NCBI RefSeq assembly: GCF_947090775.1
Contig: NZ_OX352321.1
Span: 372,001 to 436,000, forward strand
Source: Pseudarthrobacter sp. MM222
Lineage (GTDB): Bacteria > Actinomycetota > Actinomycetes > Actinomycetales > Micrococcaceae
DNA: 64,000 bases
Direction of reading: 5' to 3'
Within the stretch, counting starts at the first letter, position 1, and every line of letters begins with the position of its first letter. Shown here one piece after another: positions 7,956-17,678 of this stretch. Position numbers and translations under genes: made by a program. The notes beneath the pieces were generated by a model that was not told where the DNA came from, searched no databases, and worked only from the letters and a program-made list of their open reading frames with translations.

Positions 7956-8810
7956 TTAAAGTCCGACCCGGGGTTCCTCGGGGCCTTCGTGCTTCCACCA
8001 GGTGTCGCTGATGATGACCGGAACGGTGCGCTTGTGGCGGGTCCGGAGGTACTTCTCCTCGATGCGTTCGGCCACGTCGTCTGGAACTTCGCGGCCCTCA
8101 AGGTAGTCGTCGATCTCGTCATATTTCAGGCCGAGTTCGTCCTCGTCGGTCCGGCCGGGTTTCCCATCGAGGAGGTCGGCGGTGGGCACCTTGTCCCAGA
8201 TCCGCGCCGGCGCACCGAGCTCGGCGAGCAGCGCTCGGTTCTGGCGCTTGTTGAGCCCGAACAGGGGCAGCACGTCCGCGCCGCCGTCGCCAAACTTGGT
8301 AAAGAACCCGGTGACCGATTCGGCGCCGTGGTCCGTGCCGATCACGAGGTAGTTGTGCTCACCGGCCAGCGCGTACTGCGCGATCATCCGGGAGCGGGCC
8401 TTCATGTTGCCCTTGGTGAAATCCGAAACCTGCTCGCTGGTGGTCTTTTCGAACTCCTGCTCGAAGCCGTCCACGGCGGGCGCAATGTTGAAGGTCCACT
8501 CCGTCTCCGCGCCGATGAAGTCCAGCGCGGCCTGCGCGTCGTGCTCGTCGTGCTGCACGCCATACGGAAGCCGGACGGCCACGAAGTTCGCTTCCACCCC
8601 TTCGGCTTCGAGCTCGTTGACCGCCAGCTGGGCCAGCCGCCCGGCCAGGGAGGAATCCAGTCCGCCCGAGATTCCCAGCACGAAACCCTTGGTATGGGTC
8701 GCCTTGAGGTACTCCTTCAGGAACGTGACGCGTTTGCGCACCTCCTCGGCGGGGTCGATCCGGGGCTGCACGCCCATTTCTTCAATGATCTTCACCTGGA
8801 GTTCGCGCAT
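7956..8810 (-). CDS. nadE: NAD(+) synthetase, ammonia-dependent
   Basis: A 284-residue enzyme of the short NadE class with no glutaminase domain. It converts nicotinate adenine dinucleotide to NAD with ATP and ammonia, the last step of NAD synthesis. The ATP-pyrophosphatase P-loop SGGLDSS is at 48-54. [20 protein letters not shown] and [16 protein letters not shown] are family signatures, and [20 protein letters not shown] is the deamido-NAD site. It is a single gene whose start is fixed by a leaderless -10 box 7 nt upstream. Confidence 0.97.
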   Translation of the reverse strand: MRELQVKIIEEMGVQPRIDPAEEVRKRVTFLKEYLKATHTKGFVLGISGGLDSSLAGRLAQLAVNELEAEGVEANFVAVRLPYGVQHDEHDAQAALDFIGAETEWTFNIAPAVDGFEQEFEKTTSEQVSDFTKGNMKARSRMIAQYALAGEHNYLVIGTDHGAESVTGFFTKFGDGGADVLPLFGLNKRQNRALLAELGAPARIWDKVPTADLLDGKPGRTDEDELGLKYDEIDDYLEGREVPDDVAERIEEKYLRTRHKRTVPVIISDTWWKHEGPEEPRVGL

Positions 8811-8817
8811 GACTCAA

Positions 8818-8823
8818 AGCCTA
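8818..8823 (-). promoter_or_regulatory. Leaderless-type -10 box of nadE
   Basis: TAGGCT on the minus strand ends 7 nt before the nadE ATG, and no Shine-Dalgarno sequence is present. Confidence 0.55.
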
Positions 8824-9027
8824 GCCAGCAGTGTCAATGACGCTCAACTGTGTCCGGCCGAATTGCGCTCCGGGGGCGTGCCCGGCGCTACGCAGAACGC
8901 ATGGCGCTACGGAATGCGTCCTGCGCTACGTGGATACCGGTAGCGCAGGGCGCTTTGCGCAGCGTGAGGCCGAATCCGCCGCGAAAACTCCTGCCGCTCG
9001 GGGCCGCAGCGGCGTACCGTGGGGGCC

Positions 9028-10269
9028 ATGGAGAAGACCGGATGCGTTGTGGCCGGCGGCGGGCCGGCCGGCATGATGCTGGGCCTGCTGCTGGCGCGGG
9101 CCGGGGTGACCGTGACGGTGCTGGAAAAACACGGGGACTTCTTCCGCGACTTCCGCGGCGACACCGTCCATGCGGCCACCATCCGGCTGATCGACGAGCT
9201 CGGCCTGGGCGATGAGTTCCGCCGGCTGCCGCAAAGCAAACTGAACAGGGTCGCCTTCCCGGTGCCCGGCGGGCCGCCCGTGACCATGGGCAACTTCGAT
9301 TCGCTGCGACCGCCGTACAACTACGTCGCGATGATGCCGCAATGGGACTTCCTGAACTTCCTTGCCAAAGCCGCCGCCCAGGAGCCGTCCTTCAGCCTGC
9401 GGATGGGCCATCAGGCCACCGCGCTGGTCCGCAACGGCGGCCGCGTCACGGGCATCCGCTACCGGACCGCCGACGGCCTCGACGGCGAGATCCAGGCAGA
9501 CCTGGTGGTTGCTACGGATGGCCGCCATTCAATCCTGCGCCGCCAGGCCGGGCTGGTGCCGAAAGAATATCCTGTGCCCTTCGACGCCTGGTGGTTCCGG
9601 CTGCCGCGCCATCCCTCCGAGCGGGGCGCGGTGGCGGGAATCGTGCCTGCCTTCGGGCGGGGTGAAGCCCTGCTGGCCCTGTTCCGGGACGACTATTTCC
9701 AGATGGGCTACCTGGCATCCAAGGGGACGGATGCGCGGATCCGGGCCGAGGGCGTCGAGGGATTCCGACGTCGGATCGCGGCGCTCCGTCCAGACCTGGC
9801 CGACAGGGTGGACGCCATCGCATCGCTGGAGGATCTGCACTGGCTGGACGTGCGGCTGGACCGGCTGCGCGAATGGCACATCAACGGGCTCCTCTGTATC
9901 GGCGACGCGGCCCACGCCATGTCCCCGGCAGGAGGAGTGGGGATCAATCTGGCCATCCAGGACGCCGTCGCGGCCGCGGACATCCTGGCGCCGGCGCTCC
10001 TCCGCGGACCCGTACGCCGAACGGAGCTGGCCAGGGTCGAACGACGGCGGCGCCCGCCCACCGTCATCGTCCAGACTGTCCAGCGGGTGCTGCACCGCGC
10101 AGTATTCGAGCCAATCATGACCGGGAAGCGGTCCGGCGCCCCGGCCGCCCTGCTGTTCCTGGCGCGGCACTTTCCGGCGATTGGAGGCTTCCTGCCCCGG
10201 TTCATTGCGTTTGGTCCGCGGCCTGAACATGCGCCCGCTTTCGCGCGGCGCGTGCAGTCACCCTCCTGA
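9028..10269 (+). CDS. FAD-dependent monooxygenase (PHBH fold)
   Basis: A roughly 413-residue flavoprotein. The N-terminal dinucleotide motif VVAGGGPAGMMLGLLLARAG, the DG motif VATDGRHS and GDAAHAMSPAGGVGINLAIQD are the three hallmarks of aromatic-ring hydroxylases and related oxidoreductases. The substrate is unknown. The ATG at 9028 is preferred over the GTG at 9019; a TACCGT box lies 8 nt upstream of the ATG. A palindrome follows the gene. Confidence 0.88.
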   Translation: MEKTGCVVAGGGPAGMMLGLLLARAGVTVTVLEKHGDFFRDFRGDTVHAATIRLIDELGLGDEFRRLPQSKLNRVAFPVPGGPPVTMGNFDSLRPPYNYVAMMPQWDFLNFLAKAAAQEPSFSLRMGHQATALVRNGGRVTGIRYRTADGLDGEIQADLVVATDGRHSILRRQAGLVPKEYPVPFDAWWFRLPRHPSERGAVAGIVPAFGRGEALLALFRDDYFQMGYLASKGTDARIRAEGVEGFRRRIAALRPDLADRVDAIASLEDLHWLDVRLDRLREWHINGLLCIGDAAHAMSPAGGVGINLAIQDAVAAADILAPALLRGPVRRTELARVERRRRPPTVIVQTVQRVLHRAVFEPIMTGKRSGAPAALLFLARHFPAIGGFLPRFIAFGPRPEHAPAFARRVQSPS

Positions 10270-10273
10270 AGCG

Positions 10274-10299
10274 CCGCTCAGGGCGCTCCACCTGAGCGG
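10274..10299. terminator. 9-bp palindrome after the monooxygenase gene
   Basis: CCGCTCAGG (10274-10282) and CCTGAGCGG (10291-10299) flank an 8-nt loop immediately after the stop codon. It is a likely terminator. Confidence 0.6.
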
Positions 10300-10417
10300 A
10301 CGCGTCTGCGCGCGACCGCGTCTGACAGTGCCTAACCGGGGGCGCCCACCGAGTGGGCCCCGGCGTGGAAGCCCGACTTCTGGGCGCACGGCTGGATTTC
10401 CGCCACCGTGCTCCCAC

Positions 10418-10423
10418 TAAACT
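10418..10423 (+). promoter_or_regulatory. Leaderless-type -10 box of pyrE
   Basis: TAAACT lies 7 nt before the pyrE ATG at 10431. Confidence 0.5.
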
Positions 10424-10430
10424 GGAACCC

Positions 10431-11015
10431 ATGACTGCCACCGGTAACTTTGCAGCTGACGCTGCCTCTGCCCGCGCCCGCCTGCTTGAGCTGATCAAGG
10501 AACTCGCCGTCGTGCGCGGCAAGGTCATCCTTTCCAGCGGCGCGGAGGCCGACTACTACATCGACCTGCGCCGGATCACCCTGCACCACGAGGCATCGAA
10601 GTTGGTCGGGCAGGTCATGCTGTCGCTCCTGGACGACGCCGGGGTCGACTTTGAGTGCGCCGGTGGCCTCACCATGGGCGCAGATCCCGTCGGCACGGCC
10701 GTGATGCACGCCGCCGTCGACGCCGGCCGTCCGGTCGACGCCTTCGTGGTCCGGAAGGCGCAGAAGTCCTACGGCATGGGCCGCCAGGTGGAAGGCCCCT
10801 CTGTTGAGGGCCGGAAGGTGCTCGTCCTGGAGGACACCTCTACGACCGGCGGCTCCGCGCTGACCGCCGTCGAGGGTGTCCGGAAGGCAGGCGGCAACGT
10901 GGTGGCCGTGGCCGTGATCGTGGACCGCGATACCGGCGCCAAGGAAAAAATCGAAGCCGAGGCAGGCGTTCCCTACCTGTTCGCTTTCGGAAAAGACGAG
11001 CTCGGCCTCGACTGA
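10431..11015 (+). CDS. pyrE: Orotate phosphoribosyltransferase
   Basis: A 194-residue phosphoribosyltransferase joining orotate to PRPP in pyrimidine synthesis. The PRPP motif VLVLEDTSTTGGS is at about 130-142. GKVILSSGAEADYYIDLRRI and AGGLTMGADPVGTAVMHAA match bacterial PyrE, as does RKAQKSYGMGRQVEG. The ATG start is supported by the leaderless promoter box. It stands alone, away from the rest of the pyr genes. Confidence 0.95.
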   Translation: MTATGNFAADAASARARLLELIKELAVVRGKVILSSGAEADYYIDLRRITLHHEASKLVGQVMLSLLDDAGVDFECAGGLTMGADPVGTAVMHAAVDAGRPVDAFVVRKAQKSYGMGRQVEGPSVEGRKVLVLEDTSTTGGSALTAVEGVRKAGGNVVAVAVIVDRDTGAKEKIEAEAGVPYLFAFGKDELGLD

Positions 11016-11115
11016 CCCCGTCCGGCTCCGGGCCGGAGCGTGTGGACTGGTGCAGGGGGCTGACCTATCATTTCCTCATCACCCCTCAGTACTCGCCCTT
11101 GGAGAACACGCGCCC

Positions 11116-11913
11116 ATGCTCCCGTTCGAACAGTCCCCACTTACGGGCCTATCTCCGCGTGCCGAAACGCCGCTAACTACCGCGGAGCAGATCCAGAATC
11201 TAATCCTGGAGAGCGCGGACTTCGAGGCGTTCCTGAATGAGCTGGCCCGGTTTTCCGCACATCAGATGGCGGGCTCCGGCGAGGACGCCCTCTGCGGGAT
11301 CACGCTCCTGCGAGACCGCAAGGCGGCGACGATCGGCTGGAGCAGCGACTCCGCCCGCGAGGTGGATCAGATCCAGTACTCGCTGTCCCAGGGCCCCTGC
11401 CTGACTGCGGCGAAGGAGGAACGCGAGGTCTACGTCCCGGACCTCTTCGACGAGGACCGCTGGGGCCCCGATTACGCCGATGCGGTGGCCTCGCACGGGC
11501 TGCGCTCGGTGCTGTCAGTGCCGTTCCACCTCCAGGGTGACGCCCAGGCGGCCCTCAACCTGTACTCCGACGTGCCCCACAAATTCGACGGTGATCTCGC
11601 CGCCCGCGCCCGCGGCTACACCAGGGAGATCTCGCAGGCGCTGCGACTGGCGGTCCGCTTCGCCCTGCAGACCGACAGCGCGACGAACCTCCGGGCAACA
11701 CTGGAATCCCGCACCGTCATAGACATGGCCATCGGGATCGTCATGGCGCAAAACCGCTGCAACCAGGAGACCGCCGTCCGGATCCTCACCGATGCGTCCA
11801 GCAACGGCAACGTGAAGCTTCGAGACATCGCGGCTTCCCTCGTGCAGTCAGTGGGGGGAAGCGCGACGCGCACCCACTTCGAAGAGCCCGCCGGCCGGCA
11901 AGAGGCGGTCTGA
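11116..11913 (+). CDS. GAF-ANTAR signalling / RNA-binding antiterminator
   Basis: A 265-residue protein with a GAF sensor domain (about 20-170; SLSQGPCLTAAKEEREVYV, SVLSVPFHLQGDAQAALNLY) and a C-terminal ANTAR domain (about 195-250; RTVIDMAIGIVMAQNRCNQE, then AVRILTDASSNGNVKLRDIA). ANTAR domains bind paired hairpins in nascent RNA and prevent termination. The architecture is common in actinobacteria; the ligand is unknown. GGAGA lies 11 nt before the ATG. A GTG at 11050 is an alternative start. The STAS-like gene follows. Confidence 0.9.
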   Translation: MLPFEQSPLTGLSPRAETPLTTAEQIQNLILESADFEAFLNELARFSAHQMAGSGEDALCGITLLRDRKAATIGWSSDSAREVDQIQYSLSQGPCLTAAKEEREVYVPDLFDEDRWGPDYADAVASHGLRSVLSVPFHLQGDAQAALNLYSDVPHKFDGDLAARARGYTREISQALRLAVRFALQTDSATNLRATLESRTVIDMAIGIVMAQNRCNQETAVRILTDASSNGNVKLRDIAASLVQSVGGSATRTHFEEPAGRQEAV

Positions 11914-12021
11914 GACCGGGCCGCTGATGGTGAGCGGCCTGTGATTTGTACCCCGCCCGAGGCCCCGTTAGGCTTGTTGCGGTTGAGCCGCCGGCCATGG
12001 ACACCCTTTTTTGGAGTACCT

Positions 12022-12576
12022 ATGGACCAGAGCCTCAATGCCCACGTCAAACTCGACACCGCCTCGGACGTCGTCCGGATTGACGTCCGGGGTAGCCTTA
12101 CGCTGGCATCCCGCCCCTCCCTTTTGCAGACCATCCAGCGTGTTCGCCAGATGGGCATCAGCTCCCACATCCGCGTTGGCCTCGGCCACGCCGAATTCGT
12201 CGAGTCGTCGGCCCTGGCCGGGCTCCGGGACCACCTCAACGCGATTGACCTTGGTGTGGCGGCCCTGCCGGACGTTGCCGGCGCGCTGCCGGACCCGACC
12301 GGAGTCTCCCTCGAGCTGAACCCGCACACCGACGACCCGAACGCGGTGCTCCGGTCGCTCAACCTCACCGGCGACGTCACGGCGTCCATCGACTCCTCGG
12401 GGACTGGATCCCTGACGGTCCTCAGCGATGATGCGTTGCTCGCCGCGAGCGACACCGTGTTCGGCATGCTCGACAACCCGGCTGACATGGCAAGCTCGGA
12501 ACTCCTGGCCACCTACGACGAGATCGGCCGCGAAATCAGCAGGCGCGAGGACGGACTGCAGCCGGAACCCGCGTAG
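12022..12576 (+). CDS. STAS-like domain protein
   Basis: A 184-residue protein. The first 90 or so residues (LDTASDVVRIDVRGSLTLAS, HIRVGLGHAEFVESSALAGL) resemble an anti-sigma-factor-antagonist STAS fold: an extended strand, then a ligand-binding turn before a helix. The remainder is acidic and Ser/Asp-rich, with SELLATYDEIGREISRRED at the end. TTGGAG precedes the ATG. It follows the GAF-ANTAR gene in the same direction and may share a stress-signalling role. The assignment is by fold pattern only. Confidence 0.6.
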   Translation: MDQSLNAHVKLDTASDVVRIDVRGSLTLASRPSLLQTIQRVRQMGISSHIRVGLGHAEFVESSALAGLRDHLNAIDLGVAALPDVAGALPDPTGVSLELNPHTDDPNAVLRSLNLTGDVTASIDSSGTGSLTVLSDDALLAASDTVFGMLDNPADMASSELLATYDEIGREISRREDGLQPEPA

Positions 12577-12648
12577 ATCGGGTTCCGCCGCGAAAGCTGT
12601 AGCTGAGCTGTGATCGGCCCTGGCTTCGGATCCCGGTTCGGCAGTGGA

Positions 12649-12654
12649 TACGGT
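12649..12654 (+). promoter_or_regulatory. Leaderless-type -10 box
   Basis: TACGGT lies 6 nt before the GTG at 12661, favouring that start over an in-frame GTG at 12610. Confidence 0.5.
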
Positions 12655-12660
12655 AGGGGT

Positions 12661-13701
12661 GTGCCGCGGAAGAGGGAAGAAAATGATCTGCGGGGTCCCG
12701 GTTCCGCCGAGGCCCGCATACTTCGGCACGCCGCTGAACTAAAGCGGTTTTCGCGCCGGAATTTCCTGGTCGGCACGGGCTCCGCGTCCCTGCTGGCGGC
12801 GGATATGCTGTTCACCCGGCGGGTCCAGACTGAGCGCCGCGTCCACAAGATCCTCACTGTCCCGGACGAGACGGCGGAGAAGTACTTCCCGAATGCGAGC
12901 TGGTTCCTTTTCCCCGGCTACAAAACGAGCTGGGAGGAGGCCCTGTGGATCCTGAACGCCCTGCGCGGTTCGCTTAACAAGCGCGGCCAGCTCGCCGCCG
13001 TCGGATACTCCAACATGGGCCTCGACATCGACCAGATCGTGATCGCCGTCGTCGAGCATGCGCGGGCCCGCAAACTGAACCAGCTGTACTTCTACGGCCA
13101 CAGCTTCGGCGGCATGGTGGCCACCCAGGTTGCCGCCCGGCTCCGTGAACTGCACGGCCTCGAAGTGGCGTTTATCCTGCTCGATTCCAGCCCGTACAGC
13201 AAATACGACGTGCTGGACCAAAGCTGGTTCGAGGGCGTCGTCCTCCTCTATGAAAGCGGGTTCCGCTTCCCCACGGTGCTGCGCGGCGGCTACGAACTCG
13301 GTGAGCGGATGCTGCACAAGGATGAGCGCAGCTGGGGCCAGATCCTGGATCAGACGCTGGAGCAGCTCGCGCCGATTGCCCCGTCCAGTGTGCTGATCCA
13401 GTCCGAGTCCGCCTACATCTATCACTTCGATGCCAGCCGCTTTGCCGGGAAACTCGGCGCCACCCGAATGGCCTTCGTTGGCAACCCCCGGGACCGGACC
13501 GTGGACTACGAGACTGCGCGGGATTCCTGGACGCTGACCTTCAAAGACAACATCGTCGCGGAAACGCCCCGCACCGACGGTGCCCGGCCGGCGCACGCCA
13601 GCCCGGGCTGGAGCCCTTTCGTTTACCGGCCGATCATCGAGAAGCTGCAGGACGGACTTTTCCCGTTGCCCTCCGGCGGCGGCAAGAAAACCGTGTTCTA
13701 G
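12661..13701 (+). CDS. Alpha/beta hydrolase-fold protein
   Basis: Read from the GTG at 12661 it has 346 residues. RFSRRNFLVGTGSASLLAAD near residue 30 looks like a twin-arginine-type or membrane-anchor segment. The nucleophile elbow YGHSFGGM puts the likely catalytic Ser at about 148. LLDSSPYSKYDVLD and FVGNPRDRTVDYETARDSWT follow where the acid and the lid-side residues are expected. It is probably an extracytoplasmic esterase or lipase-like enzyme; the substrate is unknown. It ends convergently with the HAD gene. Confidence 0.8.
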   Translation: MPRKREENDLRGPGSAEARILRHAAELKRFSRRNFLVGTGSASLLAADMLFTRRVQTERRVHKILTVPDETAEKYFPNASWFLFPGYKTSWEEALWILNALRGSLNKRGQLAAVGYSNMGLDIDQIVIAVVEHARARKLNQLYFYGHSFGGMVATQVAARLRELHGLEVAFILLDSSPYSKYDVLDQSWFEGVVLLYESGFRFPTVLRGGYELGERMLHKDERSWGQILDQTLEQLAPIAPSSVLIQSESAYIYHFDASRFAGKLGATRMAFVGNPRDRTVDYETARDSWTLTFKDNIVAETPRTDGARPAHASPGWSPFVYRPIIEKLQDGLFPLPSGGGKKTVF

Positions 13702-13731
13702 TTCCGGGCGGGCGAGGTTGCCGGGATCGGC

Positions 13732-14586
13732 CTAGATCTGGTTTTTCAGGTCCGCCACGGAGTTCAGGATCTGGTTGGGCCGGAACGGGTAGGCGGCAAT
13801 GTCGTCCCGGTGCGTGATGCCGCTGAGCACCAGCACCGTATGCAGCCCCGCTTCCATGCCGGCGATGATGTCGGTGTCCATGCGGTCACCGATCATCGCG
13901 GTGGTCTCGGAGTGGGCGTCGATCTGATTCATCGCGGACCGGAACATCATCGGGTTGGGCTTGCCGACGATGTAGGGCTCGCGGCCGGTCGCCTTGGTGA
14001 TGAGCGCCGCGATCGCCCCGGTGGCCGGCATCGGACCGTCCTTCGAGGGTCCGGTGGCGTCCGGGTTGGTGGCGATGAAGCGTGCGCCCCCGAGGATCAG
14101 CCGGATCGCCATCGTGATGGCCTCAAACGAGTAGGTTCGGGTTTCGCCGAGCACCACGAAGTCCGGGTCCTGGTCGGTGAGGATGAAGCCGGCCTCGTGC
14201 AGCGCCGTCGTGAGTCCTGCCTCGCCGATCGTGTAGGCACGGTTGCCGGATTCCGAGCCCCGCACCTGGTCCTTGAGGAACTGGGCCGTGGCCAGGGCCG
14301 AGGTCCAGATGTTCTCCTCCGGGATTTCCAGGCCGGAGCTCTTGAGCCGGGCGGCGAGGTCCCGGGGCGTGAAAATCGAGTTATTGGTCAGGACGAGGAA
14401 GCGCCGGGACGTGTCGACCCAGCGCTGGATGAGTTCCGCCGCGCCGGGGATGGGCTGGTTCTCATGCACCAGCACGCCGTCCATGTCGGTCAGCCAGCAC
14501 TCGATCTCCTGGCCGCTGCGGTATACCGAGGCAGTGGAACGTACTTGGTCCGGATCTGTTCTTTGGTGTCTCCGCTGGTCCGCCAT
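13732..14586 (-). CDS. HAD-IIA family hydrolase (NagD/p-nitrophenylphosphatase-like)
   Basis: A 284-residue HAD phosphatase. Motif I is DMDGVL (nucleophile Asp34, acid Asp36), then RFLVLTNNSIFTPRDLAARL (motif II, C2 cap), GKPNPMMF (motif III Lys) and MIGDRMDTDIIAG (motif IV). The order and length match the NagD group, which dephosphorylates nucleotides or sugar phosphates. The ATG at 14586 has GGAGG 5 nt upstream. It is divergent from the SpoU methyltransferase gene. Confidence 0.92.
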   Translation of the reverse strand: MADQRRHQRTDPDQVRSTASVYRSGQEIECWLTDMDGVLVHENQPIPGAAELIQRWVDTSRRFLVLTNNSIFTPRDLAARLKSSGLEIPEENIWTSALATAQFLKDQVRGSESGNRAYTIGEAGLTTALHEAGFILTDQDPDFVVLGETRTYSFEAITMAIRLILGGARFIATNPDATGPSKDGPMPATGAIAALITKATGREPYIVGKPNPMMFRSAMNQIDAHSETTAMIGDRMDTDIIAGMEAGLHTVLVLSGITHRDDIAAYPFRPNQILNSVADLKNQI

Positions 14587-14628
14587 GGTGTCCTCCGCCG
14601 ATAGTGTGCCGCTAACTGTGTCCCAGTC

Positions 14629-14634
14629 TAATGT
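14629..14634 (+). promoter_or_regulatory. Leaderless-type -10 box
   Basis: TAATGT lies 6 nt before the GTG at 14641, which favours that codon over the GTG at 14638. Confidence 0.5.
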
Positions 14635-14640
14635 TGAGTG

Positions 14641-15321
14641 GTGACTGAACCGGAGACCCCCAGCGGACCCCCTGCCAACCCTGCTGTCGAGGAAGAGGCT
14701 GAGGGCAAGGCGGAGGTCGGCGTCGGGCCCTGGGAAGGCGAGCGGCCTGCCGGCGAGCACTGGGATCCGGACCTCCTGGCCGACGGCGACCGGCGGAATG
14801 TCGTGGACCAATACCGCTACTGGAAGCACGAGGCGATCGTGGCGGACCTCGACGCCAAGCGGCACAACTTCCACATCGCGATTGAAAACTGGCAGCACGA
14901 CATGAACATCGGCACCGTGGTCCGCACCGCCAACGCGTTTCTGGCCAAGGAAGTGCACATCATCGGCCGCCGCCGGTGGAACCGACGCGGGGCCATGGTT
15001 ACCGACCGCTACCAGCACGTCCGCCACCACCCCACCGTGGACGACTTCGTGGCCTGGGCGCAGGGGGAGGGGCTGGCGATAATCGGGATCGACATCTTCC
15101 CGGACTCCGTGCCGCTGGAGACGTACGAACTGCCCAAGGACTGCGTGCTGGTATTCGGCCAGGAGGGTCCGGGGCTGACCCCCGAGGTCCACGAGGCCGC
15201 TGTGGACACCTTGTCCATCGAGCAGTTCGGCTCCACGCGGTCCATCAACGCCGCCTCCGCCGCGGCTATCGCGATGCACGCGTGGATCCGCCGCCACGTC
15301 TTCAACCAGCTCCCGGGCTAG
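14641..15321 (+). CDS. SpoU/TrmH-family RNA 2'-O-methyltransferase
   Basis: A 226-residue SPOUT enzyme with an acidic N-terminal tail. NWQHDMNIGTVVRTANAF is SPOUT motif 1. VLVFGQEGPGLTPE (motif 2) and IEQFGSTRSINAASAAAIAM (motif 3) form the S-adenosylmethionine knot. It methylates the 2'-OH of a tRNA or rRNA ribose; the target site is not predictable. The next gene starts 186 nt later, after a 57-nt palindrome. Confidence 0.93.
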   Translation: MTEPETPSGPPANPAVEEEAEGKAEVGVGPWEGERPAGEHWDPDLLADGDRRNVVDQYRYWKHEAIVADLDAKRHNFHIAIENWQHDMNIGTVVRTANAFLAKEVHIIGRRRWNRRGAMVTDRYQHVRHHPTVDDFVAWAQGEGLAIIGIDIFPDSVPLETYELPKDCVLVFGQEGPGLTPEVHEAAVDTLSIEQFGSTRSINAASAAAIAMHAWIRRHVFNQLPG

Positions 15322-15382
15322 GTCCCCCGCACCCTCTCGCTCCCGCGCGCGCCGGCACCTTCCCGAGGCCCCTGGCTCCCCG

Positions 15383-15439
15383 CGAGATAACATTTCGCGG
15401 CAATGTTTTCGCTTGGCATTGCCGCGAGCTGTCATCTCG
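15383..15439. repeat. 57-nt palindrome, left copy (locus 1)
   Basis: The outer arms CGAGATAACA and TGTCATCTCG pair at 9 of 10 positions, the remaining pair being G-T. The inner arms CGCGGCAATG and CATTGCCGCG pair perfectly around an 11-nt loop. The same outer arms, total length and orientation recur at 16432-16488, on the far side of the Vsr/DUF559-type gene. Confidence 0.9.
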
Positions 15440-15506
15440 ATGCCGTCCCAGACCCCCGCCTGTGGATATCCCCAACCGGGCATGGCGGAAACAGCCACAA
15501 TGGACC

Positions 15507-16439
15507 ATGCGCAGGGCACCGCTTCCCAGCCATCTGACCACCGGCTCCTTCTCCCTGCGCGCTGCCGACAAGGCTGGCGTCACCCGCACCCGCACGCAGG
15601 CTAAGGATCTCCTCACTGTGTCGCGCGGAATCCGGGTCCCGGTGGCCTCGGCAGCGTCCGGCGCTGCCGCCCTGCGCGCCTATACCGACCTCGACGACGA
15701 GTCTGTCCTCACCGTGGGGTCGGCGGCACGTCTCTGGGCGGCGCCACTCCCGGGCCGGCTTGAGGAGGACTGGCGGATCCATATCTCCCGGCGCCGGGGC
15801 TTCAGCCCACCCCGCCGGGTCAACGTCGTGGGGCACCTGCTGACGCTCGCCGCGGATGAAGTTGTAGAGCTCGACGGCGTACGGCTCACCTCGCCCGCCC
15901 GGACCTGGCTGGATCTTGCAACGGTCCTGGATGTGGATGAACTTGTCGTCGCCGGCGATGCCCTGGTGTGCGAGCACGGCCTGGAGTTTCCGGTGCCCCG
16001 CGAAGCCCTGTGCAGCATCGAGGAGCTGCGGGCCATGGTGGCCCGCCACCCCGGAAACCGCGGAGTACGCAAAGCCCGGGCCGCCGTCGAACTCATCCGA
16101 GTGGGTGCTGATTCGCCGCCAGAATCCCGGCTCCGTTTGGCCCTCATCCGTGCCGACCTACCCGAGCCGGAGCTGAACCACGTCGTGTGGAGCGACGCGG
16201 GTATCCCCGTGCTGTGGCCGGACGCTGCTTACCCTCAATGGCAGATCGCGGTCCAATACGAGGGCGCGCACCACAATGGGGAGGAACAGTACCAGCGCGA
16301 TATCCGGCGGGCGGACGTCGCGGGGCGCTTCGGGTGGCTTGAGGTGAGGTTGTCCCGGCTGGACCTAGCGGGGGACCATCCCGCGGCTGTCCGTAAAGTC
16401 AGGGCGGCGCTGGAGAGCCGGGGCAGGCGCGCGAGATAA
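15507..16439 (+). CDS. HTH plus Vsr/DUF559-like endonuclease-fold protein, copy 1
   Basis: A 310-residue protein. Residues 13-45 (FSLRAADKAGVTRTRTQAKD) look like the winged helix found in AbiEi-type antitoxins. The middle is LTSPARTWLDLATVLDVDEL. The C-terminal 110 residues have the Vsr/DUF559 restriction-fold pattern: Glu207, Asp239, VQYEGAHH (250-256), Q261, D265 and R267-268. The first acidic position of the usual E-x-(D/E)-G motif is Gln here. The stop codon TAA lies inside the arm of the right palindrome. It is homologous to the protein at 30864-31805. The role is unknown; possibilities are a mobile-element nuclease, a defence protein or an antitoxin-like regulator. Confidence 0.75.
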   Translation: MRRAPLPSHLTTGSFSLRAADKAGVTRTRTQAKDLLTVSRGIRVPVASAASGAAALRAYTDLDDESVLTVGSAARLWAAPLPGRLEEDWRIHISRRRGFSPPRRVNVVGHLLTLAADEVVELDGVRLTSPARTWLDLATVLDVDELVVAGDALVCEHGLEFPVPREALCSIEELRAMVARHPGNRGVRKARAAVELIRVGADSPPESRLRLALIRADLPEPELNHVVWSDAGIPVLWPDAAYPQWQIAVQYEGAHHNGEEQYQRDIRRADVAGRFGWLEVRLSRLDLAGDHPAAVRKVRAALESRGRRAR

Positions 16440-16488
16440 CAGATAGCGGCAATGCCAGGCCCGCGGACTGCCGGGAAATGTCATCTCG
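16432..16488. repeat. 57-nt palindrome, right copy (locus 1)
   Basis: The arms CGAGATAACA (16432-16441) and TGTCATCTCG (16479-16488) are identical to the left copy, and GCGGCAATG is also shared. The inner stem is weaker (CGGCA/TGCCG) and the loop differs. The left arm provides the stop codon of the gene. Confidence 0.88.
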
Positions 16489-16655
16489 GCGGGAGGCGCG
16501 CTAGGGGTGCGGGAGACCGCTGGAGCGTCAGTATTACAGGGTCGAGTGAGGAGAAACACTGCCCGCGCGCAGGAATGGCTAGGATGGTTCCTAGCCGACG
16601 AGGTTCACTTCAGGGTCAACCCAACCAGCAGACGAAATTCACTTTAGGAGTCAGC

Positions 16656-17677
<1,022 letters not shown>

Positions 17678-17678
<1 letters not shown>

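Noticed and set aside
15383..15439. Locus 1 left palindrome as an ordinary terminator of the SpoU methyltransferase gene
   Set aside because: It starts 61 nt after the stop, lacks a T-tract, and has a same-length, same-arm partner beyond the next gene, which a plain terminator does not explain. A terminator role in addition is still possible.
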